Assembly (NCBI RefSeq): GCF_030814655.1
Contig: NZ_JAUSVK010000001.1
Span: 875,043 to 939,042 of the forward strand
Direction: 5' to 3'
DNA length: 64,000 nucleotides
Source: Labrys monachus
Lineage (GTDB): Bacteria; Pseudomonadota; Alphaproteobacteria; Rhizobiales; Labraceae
Each line of letters starts with the position of its first letter. The stretch's first letter is position 1. The position numbers and the translations under genes were made by a program. Below are positions 45,427 to 54,683 of the stretch, one piece after another. The notes under the pieces are model-generated. The model was not told the DNA's origin and ran no database searches. It was given only the letters and a program-made list of their open reading frames with translations.

Positions 45427-46308
45427 ATGGCAGGCATCACCGAAACCCTGAGGATCCTCCAGCCCCATCCCGGCCTGTTCGCCTATTATGACGGGCGGAT
45501 CGCGGGGAGGCGCCTCCATTCGCCCGGACCGAACTGGCTCGACGACGGCGCCTATGCGCTGGGCATCGCCTCCTATGCGGTCGTCGACGGCGACGAGGCG
45601 CTGGTCTACGACACCCATGTCTCGCTCGACCATGCCCGGGCGATCCGCGCCCATCTCGAAGGCCTCGGCGTCGCCAGCCTGCGCGTCGTGCTCAGCCATT
45701 GGCACGACGACCATGTCGCCGGCAATGCGGTGTTCGCCGATTGCGAGATCATCGCGCTGAAGCGCACCGCCGAGGCGTTGTCGGCGCATCGGGACGAACT
45801 CGAGAAGGCCGATCCGCCGATCGCGCCGCTGGTGATGCCGAACCGGCTCTTCGAAGGCGGGCTCGACCTCGCGGTCGGGCGGACGCGGGTGGAACTGCGG
45901 CCCTTCGACATCCACAGCGCCGACGGCAATGTGCTCTGGCTGCCGGAGAGCGGCGTGCTGCTCGCCGGCGACACGCTGGAGGACACGATCACCTATGTCT
46001 CGGAGCCCGAGCATATCGACGCGCATATCCGCGAGCTCGGCCGCCTGCGCGGCTGGCCGATCGCGCGCATCCTTCCCAATCACGGCGATCCCGGCCGCAT
46101 CGCCAGCGGCGGCTACGAGGCGAGCCTCATCGACGCCAACCGGACCTATCTGGAGCGCCTGCGGGCGGAAAGCGCCCGCCCGCCCGGGGAGGCGCCCGCC
46201 CTGAGGGATTTCATCGCCGGCGACATCGCCTCCGGCGCCGTTCTCTATTTCGAGCCTTACGAGGACGTCCACCGCAAGAACATCGCCGCCGTCGGGAATG
46301 CCGGCTGA
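45427..46308 (+). CDS. Metallo-beta-lactamase-fold hydrolase
   Basis: 293 residues. The zinc-binding motif is LSHWHDDHVAGNAVF (about 93-107), with further ligands in LLAGDTLEDT (Asp, about 184) and ILPNHGDPGRI (His, about 221). The fold resembles glyoxalase II- and RNase Z-like hydrolases. The natural substrate is unknown. It starts 31 bases after the hydroxyacid dehydrogenase gene and may be co-transcribed. Confidence 0.88.
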   Translation: MAGITETLRILQPHPGLFAYYDGRIAGRRLHSPGPNWLDDGAYALGIASYAVVDGDEALVYDTHVSLDHARAIRAHLEGLGVASLRVVLSHWHDDHVAGNAVFADCEIIALKRTAEALSAHRDELEKADPPIAPLVMPNRLFEGGLDLAVGRTRVELRPFDIHSADGNVLWLPESGVLLAGDTLEDTITYVSEPEHIDAHIRELGRLRGWPIARILPNHGDPGRIASGGYEASLIDANRTYLERLRAESARPPGEAPALRDFIAGDIASGAVLYFEPYEDVHRKNIAAVGNAG

Positions 46309-46424
46309 CACGGGATCCCGCATGCCGCGTGCGGACGAGCACGGAATTCCGTTCGTAAACGAACGATTTCAACGCCGACAGATCCGGCTGCCAAAGCCGG
46401 CTTTCCTGCTTTCCCGGTGTTGCA

Positions 46425-47072
46425 ATGATCCTCGAAATAAGTCGGCTCGGCCTCATCCATGTCGCCGCCCTCATCTCCGTCGCCGCGCTCACCTGCCGGG
46501 ACCAGATCGTGCTTCGCGCCCTGCTGGTCGCCTCGACGCTGCTCTACATCCTCTATTATTTCGTCGTGCCCGCCGTGCTGCTGTGGGATGCGGTGTTCTG
46601 GACGGTGGTCAATCTCGGCGTGAACCTGTTCATGATGGCGCAGCTCGTGCTCGCGCGGACGCCGTTCCGCCTGTCGGACGACGAGCGCCGGCTCCATGCC
46701 GCCTTCGGTGCGGTCTCTCCCGGCGAGTTCCGGGCGCTGATGAAGATCGCCGTCTGGCACCGCCCGCAGGCCGCCGAGACGCTGGTCCGGGAGGGCGCGC
46801 CGGTCGACCACGTCTATTATATCCTCGGGGGCGAGGCGCTCGTGCTCAAGGGCGGCCGCAGCCTGGCGCTGCCTTCGCCCTCCTTCGTCGGCGAGATCGG
46901 CTTCCTGCGCCGGGTTCCCGCCACGGCGACCGTCACGGTCGAAGCCGGCGCGCTCTATGTCGCCTGGCCGGCCGCGGCGCTGGCGGCGCTGCAGGCCCGC
47001 CGCCCGTCGATCAAGACCGGCCTGGATTCGCTGCTGGCCTGCGACATGGCGGCGAAGATCGCGGCCGCCTGA
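46425..47072 (+). CDS. Membrane protein with Popeye/cyclic-nucleotide-binding-like domain
   Basis: 215 residues. Three hydrophobic segments fill about residues 5-80 (one contains ALLVASTLLYILYYFVVPAV). A soluble domain follows at about 95-205, with VREGAPVDHVYYILGGEALV and the phosphate-binding-cassette-like FVGEIGFLRRVPATATVTVE, where Gly-Glu-Ile and the Arg-rich turn resemble a cNMP pocket. The three-span plus cyclic-nucleotide-binding layout is that of Popeye-domain proteins. Whether it binds cAMP is unknown. No operon partner is evident. Confidence 0.75.
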   Translation: MILEISRLGLIHVAALISVAALTCRDQIVLRALLVASTLLYILYYFVVPAVLLWDAVFWTVVNLGVNLFMMAQLVLARTPFRLSDDERRLHAAFGAVSPGEFRALMKIAVWHRPQAAETLVREGAPVDHVYYILGGEALVLKGGRSLALPSPSFVGEIGFLRRVPATATVTVEAGALYVAWPAAALAALQARRPSIKTGLDSLLACDMAAKIAAA

Positions 47073-47084
47073 TGCCGCAACGGG

Positions 47085-48083
47085 TCAGAGCAGGCCGTTG
47101 CTCTGCGCCAGGACCTTCAGGCTGGTCTGCGGCCGGGCGCCCACGTGCTGGATCACCTCGGCCGCGGCCATCGCCCCGAGCTTGAGCGAGGCCAGATGCG
47201 GCATGCCGCGGGCGAGGCCGAACAGGAAGCCGGAGGCGAAGAGATCGCCCGCGCCGGTGGTATCCACGAGCTTGTCGATGGGGAAAGCGGGCACCAGCAC
47301 GCGCATGCCGCCTTCGATCGCCAGCGCGCCTTCCTCCGAGCGAGTGACCACGGCAAGGCGCACGTCCTTGGCGACCAGGCCCAGGGCCGTGTCGAAATCC
47401 GAGGTCTGGTAGAGCGATTTGAGCTCGTGGGTGTTGGCGAAGACGATGTCGACGACGCCGGTCCGCATCAGGCTGAGGAATTCGCCGCGGAAACGGTCGA
47501 CGCAGAAGGAATCCGACAGGGTGATCGCCACGCGCCGGCCGGCCTTGCGCGCGATCGACGCCGCCTTGAGGAAGGCGTCCTTGGCGCCCTGCGGGTCCCA
47601 CAGATAGCCTTCCATATAGGTGATCGCCGCATCGGCGACGACGTCCTCGGCCATGTCGTCGGGGCCGAGAAGATGGGTGGCGCCGAGATAGGTGTTCATC
47701 GTGCGCTCGCCGTCGGGCGTGACGAAGATGAAGCTCCTCGCCGTCGAGGGGCCGTCCGCCAGCGGCACGGTTTCGAAATGCGTGCCCTGGGCGCGCAGGT
47801 CGCGGGTGAACACGTGGCCGCCCTCGTCGTCCTTCACCTTGCCGAAATAGGCGGCCTTGCCGCCGAAGGAGGCGATGCCCACTGCCGTGTTGGCGGCCGA
47901 GCCGCCGGAAATCTCGATGCTCTGCCCCATCGCGGCATAGAGATGCTGGGCGCGCTCCTCGCTGGTCAGGATCATGGCGCCTTTGGCGAGGCCTTCGCGG
48001 ACGAGGAAATCATCCTCGGTATGGGCGAACACGTCGACGATCGCGTTGCCGATGGTGAGGACGTCGAAACGGGTGCGGGACAT
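47085..48083 (-). CDS. PfkB family carbohydrate kinase, adenosine kinase-like
   Basis: 332 residues. The start ATG (48083) gives MSRTRFDVLTIGNAIVDVF. PfkB signature 1 is near SIEISGGSAANTAVGIASFG (about 53-72) and signature 2 is VDTTGAGDLFASGFLFGLA (about 277-295), which contains the catalytic Asp and anion hole. The length and N-terminus match the group annotated as adenosine kinase in Hyphomicrobiales. It phosphorylates a nucleoside or sugar, probably adenosine for purine salvage. It is convergent with the Popeye-like gene. Confidence 0.87.
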   Translation of the reverse strand: MSRTRFDVLTIGNAIVDVFAHTEDDFLVREGLAKGAMILTSEERAQHLYAAMGQSIEISGGSAANTAVGIASFGGKAAYFGKVKDDEGGHVFTRDLRAQGTHFETVPLADGPSTARSFIFVTPDGERTMNTYLGATHLLGPDDMAEDVVADAAITYMEGYLWDPQGAKDAFLKAASIARKAGRRVAITLSDSFCVDRFRGEFLSLMRTGVVDIVFANTHELKSLYQTSDFDTALGLVAKDVRLAVVTRSEEGALAIEGGMRVLVPAFPIDKLVDTTGAGDLFASGFLFGLARGMPHLASLKLGAMAAAEVIQHVGARPQTSLKVLAQSNGLL

Positions 48084-48271
48084 GCAGCTCTCGAAATCAG
48101 AGCATTTCCCGTATCGGGCCTGACCGGCCCGCACGAAGAAAATGCGTCAAACAGGACATGGAGGCGTTTTCCAAAACAGGGCGGATCGGCTAACCCTCCA
48201 GCGCGCGCGGACTATAGCGGCCAAAACGATGGCGGCAAGGAAGGCCTGCAAAAGAAAGGTGCGAAGATCCG
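48084..48271. other. Intergenic region between the PfkB gene and murJ
   Basis: A 188-base divergent gap. GCATTT near 48102 and AAATGC near 48142 form distant inverted arms; GAGCATTT also appears as GAGCATTTTC at about 31499, a recurring intergenic word. No clear promoter could be assigned. Confidence 0.35.
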
Positions 48272-49834
48272 ATGAGATTTCTGCGCAATGCCGCCTCGGT
48301 CGGCTTCGCCACCCTGTTCTCGCGGATATTGGGCTTCGTCCGGGACACCATGGTGGCGGCGGCGCTCGGTGCCGGGCCGGTGGCCGACGCCTTCGTGGTC
48401 GCCTTCCGCCTTCCGAGCCTGATGCGGCGGCTGCTGGCGGAAGGCGCGGTGAACACCGCCTTCGTCCCCCTTTACGGCGAGGCCGAGCAGGCGCGGGAGG
48501 GCCAGGCCTTCTCCGACGCCGTCTTCACCCAGGTCGGCCTGCTCTTCCTCGTCGTCACGGCGCTGGCCCTGCCGGCGATGCCGCTCCTCATCCGCGCGAT
48601 CGCGCCGGGCTTTGCCGAAAGCGGCGGGCGGGTCGCTCTCGCGGTGGTGCTGTCGCGCATCACCTTCGCTTATTGCCTCGCCACGGCGCTGACGGTCGTC
48701 GCCTCCGCCGTCCTCAACGTGCATGGCCGGTTCACCGCCTCGGCCTATGCGCCCTCGCTCCTCAACGTCGTCACCATCCTCGCTTTGCTGGCCGCATCAT
48801 GGCAGGGCTGGCGCGAGGAAGCGCTCGCCCGCCTGCTCGCCTGGAGCCTGTTCGCAGGCGGAATCGCCCAGGGCGCGCTGGTGTTCGCCGCCCTGCGACG
48901 GGCCGGCCTCGGGCTGCGATTCGTGAGGCCCCGATGGACGCCGCCCGTGCGGCGCTTCTTCCTCCTCGCCTTGCCGGGCGTCGCCGCCGGCGGGGTGACG
49001 CAGGTCAATGCCTTCGTCGGGCTGGTGGTCGCCTCGCCCGAGCCCGGCGCGGTGACCTGGCTCTATTATGCCGACCGCGTCTATCAATTGCCGCTCGGCA
49101 TCGTCGCCGTCGCCCTCGGCAGCGCGCTCCTGCCCGAACTCGCCCATGCCAGCGCCATGGGCGACGAGGAGGCCGAATGCGGCCTGCTCAGCCGGGCGGC
49201 CGAATTCGCCCTGTTCCTGAGCCTGCCGGCGGCCCTGGCGCTGATCGTGCTGGCCCGGCCGATCGTCTCGGTGCTGTTCGAGCGCGGCGCCTTCCAGGCC
49301 GCCGATGCCGCCGCGACGGCCCTCGCCCTTGCCGGTTTCGCCGCCGGCCTGCCGGCCTTCGTCGGCGCCAAGGTGCTGCAGCCCCTGTTCTTCGCGCGCA
49401 CGCGGATGCGCGTGCCCTTCCTCATCGGCGTGGCCGGCGTGGTGACCGACGTCGTCCTGTCCGTCGCCCTGTTTCCCGTCTGGCACCAGACGGGAATCGC
49501 CCTCGCCGCGGCGGCGTCCGGCTGGATCAACCTCGTTCTCCTCGCCGTCGCCGCCCGGTGGGAAGGATTGCTGCGGCTCGACGTGATGGCGCGCCGCCGC
49601 CTGCCGCGGCTCCTCCTCGCCGCAGGGATCATGGCGATCACCCTGTGGCTGCTCATGCCTTTCGCGCAGGCGTGGACGGATGCCGGCCTTCCCGTGCTCC
49701 GGCGCATCGCCGGGCTCGCGGTCCTGTGCGGCGGCGGGCTTGCGGCCTATCTCGCAGCCTGTCTCGTGTTCGGCGGGATCGATCGCCGGTTCGGACGGCA
49801 GGCATTGGCTTCGGAAAAGCCGCCGCCGCGATGA
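48272..49834 (+). CDS. murJ: Lipid II flippase MurJ
   Basis: 520 residues with about 14 membrane spans. The N-terminus MRFLRNAASVGFATLFSRIL, GFVRDTMVAAALGAGPVADAF and RRLLAEGAVNTAFVPLYGE are MurJ/MviN hallmarks, with the conserved Arg in the FVRD-type segment. The central YYADRVYQLPLGIVAVALG is also diagnostic. It moves lipid II across the inner membrane for peptidoglycan synthesis and is normally essential. It lies directly next to the low-GC islet, whose genes run toward it. Confidence 0.95.
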   Translation: MRFLRNAASVGFATLFSRILGFVRDTMVAAALGAGPVADAFVVAFRLPSLMRRLLAEGAVNTAFVPLYGEAEQAREGQAFSDAVFTQVGLLFLVVTALALPAMPLLIRAIAPGFAESGGRVALAVVLSRITFAYCLATALTVVASAVLNVHGRFTASAYAPSLLNVVTILALLAASWQGWREEALARLLAWSLFAGGIAQGALVFAALRRAGLGLRFVRPRWTPPVRRFFLLALPGVAAGGVTQVNAFVGLVVASPEPGAVTWLYYADRVYQLPLGIVAVALGSALLPELAHASAMGDEEAECGLLSRAAEFALFLSLPAALALIVLARPIVSVLFERGAFQAADAAATALALAGFAAGLPAFVGAKVLQPLFFARTRMRVPFLIGVAGVVTDVVLSVALFPVWHQTGIALAAAASGWINLVLLAVAARWEGLLRLDVMARRRLPRLLLAAGIMAITLWLLMPFAQAWTDAGLPVLRRIAGLAVLCGGGLAAYLAACLVFGGIDRRFGRQALASEKPPPR

Positions 49835-49850
49835 TACGCGATTCCAATGA

Positions 49851-50441
49851 TCAAGCGGTCCAGCGCTTCAACTGCTCGTCGGGAACGCGAAACACGCCCT
49901 TGATGCATTGAGAATTGACGACGGCGATCTGCACATGGGTCTTTTCGTAAAAGCCCGATGATGCGTAGAGCTGCTCACCTTCGATAAAAATGCCTCTTAC
50001 GCTGTCTACGGCAGGAAGGCTGTTTTCGTTCAGCAGGGAATGGACCCGCCGAATGACGGCGCAGTCCAGGGAACGGCGCATCAGATCGGTGCTGTTCCGC
50101 GGAAGCGCCGTGCCGGTCATTCGCGATATGTCGACCAGGGTGGTATGGGCATCCCGGACCATTTGGATGGCGCCGAGGGTCGTCATATCAAGGCATAGTC
50201 CCAAGTCGAGGATGGCGCCTATGACTGTGGGGATCTTCACGGACGACCGTTTGCGTTTCGACAGTTCGATTGCAAAATCGAGACCGCGCTGCGGATTGGC
50301 CTCCCAGAAATAGATGCCGGGCCCTAACCAATCATAGTCGTTGTTACTGGGTCGAAAAGGCTTTCCGGCCAGAAGGTCTTCGGCAACGGCTTTATCGCAC
50401 CCATGATAGCCGAGAATAAAACTCGTTGAGAGGCGATGCAT
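49851..50441 (-). CDS. Putative PARP-like ADP-ribosyltransferase, candidate toxin or effector
   Basis: 196 residues, no named family recognised with certainty. The N-terminal part reads like the catalytic core of PARP/DarT-type ADP-ribosyltransferases: ILGYHGCDKAVAEDLLAG (His13-Gly14 as the H motif) and DWLGPGIYFWEANPQRGLDFA (Tyr44 in the GxGIYF motif). Near the end, KTHVQIAVVNSQCIKGVFRV resembles the last conserved strand of PARPs, with Gln171 near the position of the catalytic Glu. There is no signal peptide. It follows a small gene by 6 bases. The coding DNA is much less GC-rich than its neighbours (about 47-55% in sampled lines), pointing to transfer. The ADP-ribosyltransferase call is by pattern only. 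Confidence 0.6.
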   Translation of the reverse strand: MHRLSTSFILGYHGCDKAVAEDLLAGKPFRPSNNDYDWLGPGIYFWEANPQRGLDFAIELSKRKRSSVKIPTVIGAILDLGLCLDMTTLGAIQMVRDAHTTLVDISRMTGTALPRNSTDLMRRSLDCAVIRRVHSLLNENSLPAVDSVRGIFIEGEQLYASSGFYEKTHVQIAVVNSQCIKGVFRVPDEQLKRWTA

Positions 50442-50447
50442 TCCAGG

Positions 50448-50645
50448 CTATTCAGCAGAATAATTCTTGCTCAGTTTGCCCTTGGCATCAAGGATACCTT
50501 CGCGCTGCATCAATTCGAGGGCAGCCTCTTTTGTCGAGTACTTGGCAGTAAATTCCTTCGCCATGAGTCGAAAACGCTCGACATAGGCCGGCGTTCCAAA
50601 TTCAGGCATATGATCAGCGCTCGTTTGGCGAGATGTTCTCTTCAT
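50448..50645 (-). CDS. Small protein upstream of the PARP-like gene, candidate antitoxin
   Basis: 65 residues from the ATG at 50645 (MKRTSRQTSADH...), or 53 from the ATG at 50609 (MPEFGTPAYVERFRLMAKEF); neither has a clear ribosome site. The sequence is mainly helical and ends STKEAALELMQREGIL, then KGKLSKNYSAE. Small proteins with this ending are frequent in alphaproteobacteria, often before a larger gene, and are not well characterised. The TAG stop is 6 bases before the ATG of the ADP-ribosyltransferase-like gene, so the two are co-transcribed. Size, order and low G+C match a toxin-antitoxin pair. Confidence 0.6.
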   Translation of the reverse strand: MKRTSRQTSADHMPEFGTPAYVERFRLMAKEFTAKYSTKEAALELMQREGILDAKGKLSKNYSAE

Positions 50646-50701
50646 GCCGCATAAGATGCTTGTTTGGGTTGCGGAGTGCAAGGTCGCATCCCAATCTCGC
50701 C

Positions 50702-51445
50702 TCAATAATCCACCCCGGTCAGATAGAGCCCGTGCGGCGGGGCGAGGGCGGCGCAGCGCGTGCGGTCGCGCGCCTCGAGCACGGCGACGAGATCGGCCCT
50801 GCTCCAGTCGCCCGCGCCGACCCGCCGGAGCGAGCCGACCATCGAGCGCACCTGGTTGTGCAGGAAGGAACGGGCGGCGGCGACGACGTGGATCTCCTCG
50901 CCGACCCGCATCACGTCGAGCCGGTCGAGTGTCTTCATGGCGCTCCGGGCCTGGCAGTCGGCCGAACGGAAGGTGGTGAAATCATGATGGCCGAGCAGGC
51001 CCTGGGCCGCCTCGTGCATCGCCTCGGCGTCGAGCCGCCTGCGGATATGCCAGGCACGGCGGCGCTCCAGCGCCAAAGGCGGGCGGCGGTCGATCACGCG
51101 GTAGAGATAGCGCCGCCCCCTGGCGGAGAAGCGGGCGTCGAAATCGTCCGGCATCTTCTCGGCTGCGAGGATGGTGACATAATCGTCCGACAAGGTGAGA
51201 TGGGCGTTGAGCGCGTCGCGGACCCGGTCGCCGGTCCAGTCCTTGCGCAGCATGACGGACGCGACCTGTCCGGTGGCGTGCACGCCGGCATCGGTCCGCC
51301 CGGCGCCCTGGATGCGCAGGGTCTCGCCGGAAAAGGCCAGGATCGCTTCCTCGATCGCCTGCTGCACGGAACGGCCATTGGCCTGGGCCTGCCAGCCGAC
51401 ATAGGGCGTGCCGTCATATTCGATCAGGAGCTTGTAGCGCGGCAT
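50702..51445 (-). CDS. truA: tRNA pseudouridine(38-40) synthase TruA
   Basis: 247 residues. The start [21 protein letters not shown] matches the family. The catalytic Asp is in [16 protein letters not shown] (about 51). Further conserved stretches are [13 protein letters not shown] and [17 protein letters not shown]. It isomerises uridines 38-40 of tRNA anticodon arms. It is the third gene of the def-fmt-truA order on the minus strand. Confidence 0.95.
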   Translation of the reverse strand: MPRYKLLIEYDGTPYVGWQAQANGRSVQQAIEEAILAFSGETLRIQGAGRTDAGVHATGQVASVMLRKDWTGDRVRDALNAHLTLSDDYVTILAAEKMPDDFDARFSARGRRYLYRVIDRRPPLALERRRAWHIRRRLDAEAMHEAAQGLLGHHDFTTFRSADCQARSAMKTLDRLDVMRVGEEIHVVAAARSFLHNQVRSMVGSLRRVGAGDWSRADLVAVLEARDRTRCAALAPPHGLYLTGVDY

Positions 51446-51558
51446 GCGGCGAACTTGGCTGCGTGGGGTGGTGCCCTCTACGCCAAGAAGGGGCGAGAGT
51501 CACGCGGGGCGCCGGCTGTGCGATCCTCGTACCGGCGCGGTGGCGGAGCGCCGGCCGG

Positions 51559-52497
51559 TCAGGGAACCGGCCCGTCGAGGACCGCGCCCTTGGCCAGCGC
51601 GGCGCCTTTCAGAAAATCGGCGGCGTTCATCGGCGTCCTGCCGGCACGCTGGAGCTGCAGCAGCTGGACGGCGCCGTCGCCGCAGGCGATCGTCAGGGCG
51701 TCGTCGAGCACGGTGCCGGCTGGGCCATGCCCCTGCGCCCGATGCGAGCGCAGCACCTTCACGCGCTGCGGGCCCTGGCCCCAGTCGGCCTCGAACCAGG
51801 CGCCGGGGAAGGGCGACAGGCCGCAGATCTGCCGATGCACCACGTCGGCCGGACGCGTCCAGTCGATGCGGGCCTCGGATTTCTCGATCTTCCTGGCGTA
51901 GGTCACGCCTTCCTCGGACTGGGGCGTGAAGGTGAGGGTGCCACGCGACAGCGCCCCGAGCGCCCGGGCCATCAGGTCGGCCCCCAGGATCGACAGGCGG
52001 TCGTGCAACTCGCCCGCCGTCATGTCGGGCTCGATCGGCACGGCGTCGGCGAGCGCCACCGGGCCGGTGTCCAGCCCCTCTTCCATGCGCATCACCATCA
52101 CGCCGGTCCGGCTGTCGCCGGCCATGACGGCGCGCTGGATCGGGGCGGCACCGCGCCAGCGCGGCAGCAGCGAGGCATGGAGGTTGAGGCACCCCTCCGC
52201 CGGCGCGTCGAGCGCCGCCTTCGGCAGGATCAGGCCGTAGGCGACGACGACCGCGACATCGGCGGCGAGGCCGCGGAAGGTCGAGAGCGTCTCTTCGTCC
52301 CGAAACGTCCGCGGCGTGAACACCGGGATGCCGAACCCCTCGGCGAGCCTGTGCACGGGGGAGGGCATCAGGGCCATGCCGCGGCCGGCGGTGGCCGGCG
52401 CCCTCGTATAGGCGGCGACCACGTCGTGGCCCTGGTTGATGATCTCGGTCAGCACGGGCCGGGCGAAGTCGGGCGTGCCCATGAAGACGATGCGCAT
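51559..52497 (-). CDS. fmt: Methionyl-tRNA formyltransferase
   Basis: 312 residues. The N-terminus [20 protein letters not shown] and the catalytic region [20 protein letters not shown] (about 107-126, with Asn and His) and [13 protein letters not shown] (Asp) are intact. The C-terminal domain that grips the initiator tRNA follows. It formylates Met-tRNAi. It lies 5 bases after the def stop on the same strand, the classic def-fmt pair. Confidence 0.96.
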   Translation of the reverse strand: MRIVFMGTPDFARPVLTEIINQGHDVVAAYTRAPATAGRGMALMPSPVHRLAEGFGIPVFTPRTFRDEETLSTFRGLAADVAVVVAYGLILPKAALDAPAEGCLNLHASLLPRWRGAAPIQRAVMAGDSRTGVMVMRMEEGLDTGPVALADAVPIEPDMTAGELHDRLSILGADLMARALGALSRGTLTFTPQSEEGVTYARKIEKSEARIDWTRPADVVHRQICGLSPFPGAWFEADWGQGPQRVKVLRSHRAQGHGPAGTVLDDALTIACGDGAVQLLQLQRAGRTPMNAADFLKGAALAKGAVLDGPVP

Positions 52498-52502
52498 GAA
52501 GC

Positions 52503-53075
52503 TCAGTCCGCTGCCGGGTGCGGCGCCTGCCGCTCGCGCTTCTCGCGCTTGGGGAAATCCGGCGTCGTGCCCTGCTTGGCGGCCTTGGTGAACTTGCGGA
52601 TCACCATGTCGCGCTTGAGCTTGGAAATGTGGTCGAGGAAGAGCACGCCGTTGAGATGGTCGATCTCATGCTGGAGGCAGGTCGCCAGCAGCCCCTCGGC
52701 CTTGATCTCGTGCTCCTTGCCGTCGCGGCCGACATAGGCGACGCGGACCTGGGCCGGGCGCTCGACCTCGGCGTAATAATCGGGGATCGACAGGCAGCCT
52801 TCCTCGTAGACGTTGCGCTCGTCGGAGGACCACAGCACCTGCGGATTGATGAAGATCTGCGGGGCGCGTGCCTCGTCCTCCTTGGCGAGGTCGATGACGA
52901 GGAGGCGGCGCGGCACTGCGACCTGGATGGCGGCGAGGCCGATGCCCGGCGCGTCGTACATCGTTTCCAGCATGTCGTCGGCGAGCGAAAGCAATTCCGC
53001 GTCGACGCGCTCCACCGGATCGGAGACGAGACGCAGCTTGGGATCGGGAATAAAGATGATCGGTTTGATGGCCAT
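52503..53075 (-). CDS. def: Peptide deformylase
   Basis: 190 residues from the ATG at 53075 ([15 protein letters not shown]). All three motifs are present: [10 protein letters not shown] (about 46), [13 protein letters not shown] (Cys metal ligand, about 95) and [15 protein letters not shown] (two His and Glu, about 137). It removes the N-formyl group from new proteins. The C-terminal ~20 residues are charged and variable, as is common. Confidence 0.96.
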   Translation of the reverse strand: MAIKPIIFIPDPKLRLVSDPVERVDAELLSLADDMLETMYDAPGIGLAAIQVAVPRRLLVIDLAKEDEARAPQIFINPQVLWSSDERNVYEEGCLSIPDYYAEVERPAQVRVAYVGRDGKEHEIKAEGLLATCLQHEIDHLNGVLFLDHISKLKRDMVIRKFTKAAKQGTTPDFPKREKRERQAPHPAAD

Positions 53076-53267
53076 GTCAGGCAGATAGGGTGAGGCGGGC
53101 GGGGCGTCAATGCGAAAGCGGGCGGGAGAGCGGACATCCTGCCCGCTCTCGAAGGACAAGGCTGCAGAACCGGGCCTCGCGGACCGGATTCCATCGCCGA
53201 TTCACCGCTTGCCTCCTCTGCAGGGCTTCATGACGAAGAGCGGACAGGAGGGGTCGCGCTCCCTTTC

Positions 53268-54485
53268 TCAATCCGTCACCGTCATCACCTGCCCGCGCCG
53301 CTCCGGGCTGAAGCGGATGACCGCGATGAGCGCCACCGCCACGATGCCGATCACCACGGCCTGGACGTAGCCGTAATTATAGCCCGGCTGCTCGGCCAGC
53401 CAGGACTGGAAGCGGCCGTTATAGGAGGCCAGGAAGTTGCCGGCCTGGTAGACGAAGCCCGGCAGCGTCGCCCGAACCGCCCCCGGCACCAATTCGTTGA
53501 GATGCGCCGGCACCACGCCCCAGGCGCCCTGTACGCTGATCTGCATGACGAAGGCGCCGATCGCCAGCATCACCGGCGTCGAGCCGAAGGACCACAGGGG
53601 AATGGCCGGCAGCGCGATGAGCGAGGCGATGGTGATGGCGTTGACCCGGCCGATGCGTTCGGAGAGGAAGCCGAAGAACAGGCCCCCGACGATGGCGCCG
53701 ATATTGGCGACGATGCTGATCCAGCTTACCGTGGCGTGATCGAAGCCGTGCTGCTTCTGCAGGAAGGTCGGATAGAGGTCCTGGCTGCCGTGGCTGAACA
53801 GGTTGAACAGCATCATCAGCACCACGGCATAGAGGGTGATGCCCCAATTGGCGCCGATCGTCTTCACGATGCCCGGCTTGGGATGCTTGCGGCCTTCGGT
53901 GAAGGCGGGCGATTCCGGTACATGCGAGCGGATGAACAGCACCATGAGGGCGGGAATGATGCTGAGCAGGAACATGAAGCGCCAGTCGACCGTGTAGCCG
54001 GCGATCTGCTTGCCGTAGATCAGCCCATAGACGACCGCGGCCAGGAGATAGCCGGCGGGATAGCCGCATTGCAGGATGCCGGAGACGACGCCGCGGGCGC
54101 GCGGGGGGATCGACTCCATGGCCAGGGCGCTGCCGAGGCCCCATTCGCCGCCCATGGCGATGCCGAACACGGCGCGCAGGATGAGGAAGGTCGTGAGGTT
54201 GGGCGAGAAGGCGGCGAGCGCGCCGATCACCGAATAGCTGACGATGTTCAGCATCAGGATCGGCTTGCGGCCGAAATGGTCGGCGAGGCGCCCGAAGAAG
54301 AAGGCTCCCACCCAGCGCATCGCCAGCGTGAGGAACAGGGCGTAGGCGACGTCGGGCACCCCGACCTGGAATTCCTTGGCGATGTCGATGAGGAGAAATG
54401 TCAGCAGGAAGAAATCGAAGGCATCCAGGGTCCAGCCGAGAAAGGCGGCGATGACGGTCTTCTTCTGTTCCGTGGTCAAATTCAA
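53268..54485 (-). CDS. MFS transporter, metabolite:H+ symporter type
   Basis: 405 residues, 12 membrane spans. The start is a TTG at 54485 (MNLTTEQKKTVIAAFLGWTL) with a strong GGGGGAG ribosome site 8 bases before it; no ATG fits the family start. The MFS loop motif is GRLADHFGRKPILMLN (about 60-75), and LGWTLDAFDFFLLTFLLIDI plus ARGVVSGILQCGYPAGYLLA place it with the sialate/lactate/carboxylate symporters. The substrate is probably a small organic acid. No catabolic partner lies beside it. Confidence 0.88.
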   Translation of the reverse strand: MNLTTEQKKTVIAAFLGWTLDAFDFFLLTFLLIDIAKEFQVGVPDVAYALFLTLAMRWVGAFFFGRLADHFGRKPILMLNIVSYSVIGALAAFSPNLTTFLILRAVFGIAMGGEWGLGSALAMESIPPRARGVVSGILQCGYPAGYLLAAVVYGLIYGKQIAGYTVDWRFMFLLSIIPALMVLFIRSHVPESPAFTEGRKHPKPGIVKTIGANWGITLYAVVLMMLFNLFSHGSQDLYPTFLQKQHGFDHATVSWISIVANIGAIVGGLFFGFLSERIGRVNAITIASLIALPAIPLWSFGSTPVMLAIGAFVMQISVQGAWGVVPAHLNELVPGAVRATLPGFVYQAGNFLASYNGRFQSWLAEQPGYNYGYVQAVVIGIVAVALIAVIRFSPERRGQVMTVTD

Positions 54486-54683
54486 CGGCGTTTCTCCCCC
54501 GGTCCGCGATCCCTTGGCGATGGCGGCGCATGCCTGTGGGCCGGCTCCGAAACGAGCTCGTCGCGACGAGGCGAGTCGGGCGAACCGGCCCCGCCATCAA
54601 ATATCCGAAAGGCTTGAAGCGCCAGCAAATAATGCGCGCCCGCGGCAGGGCCGGAACGGCGTCCGGCACCCCGATCGAAGACC

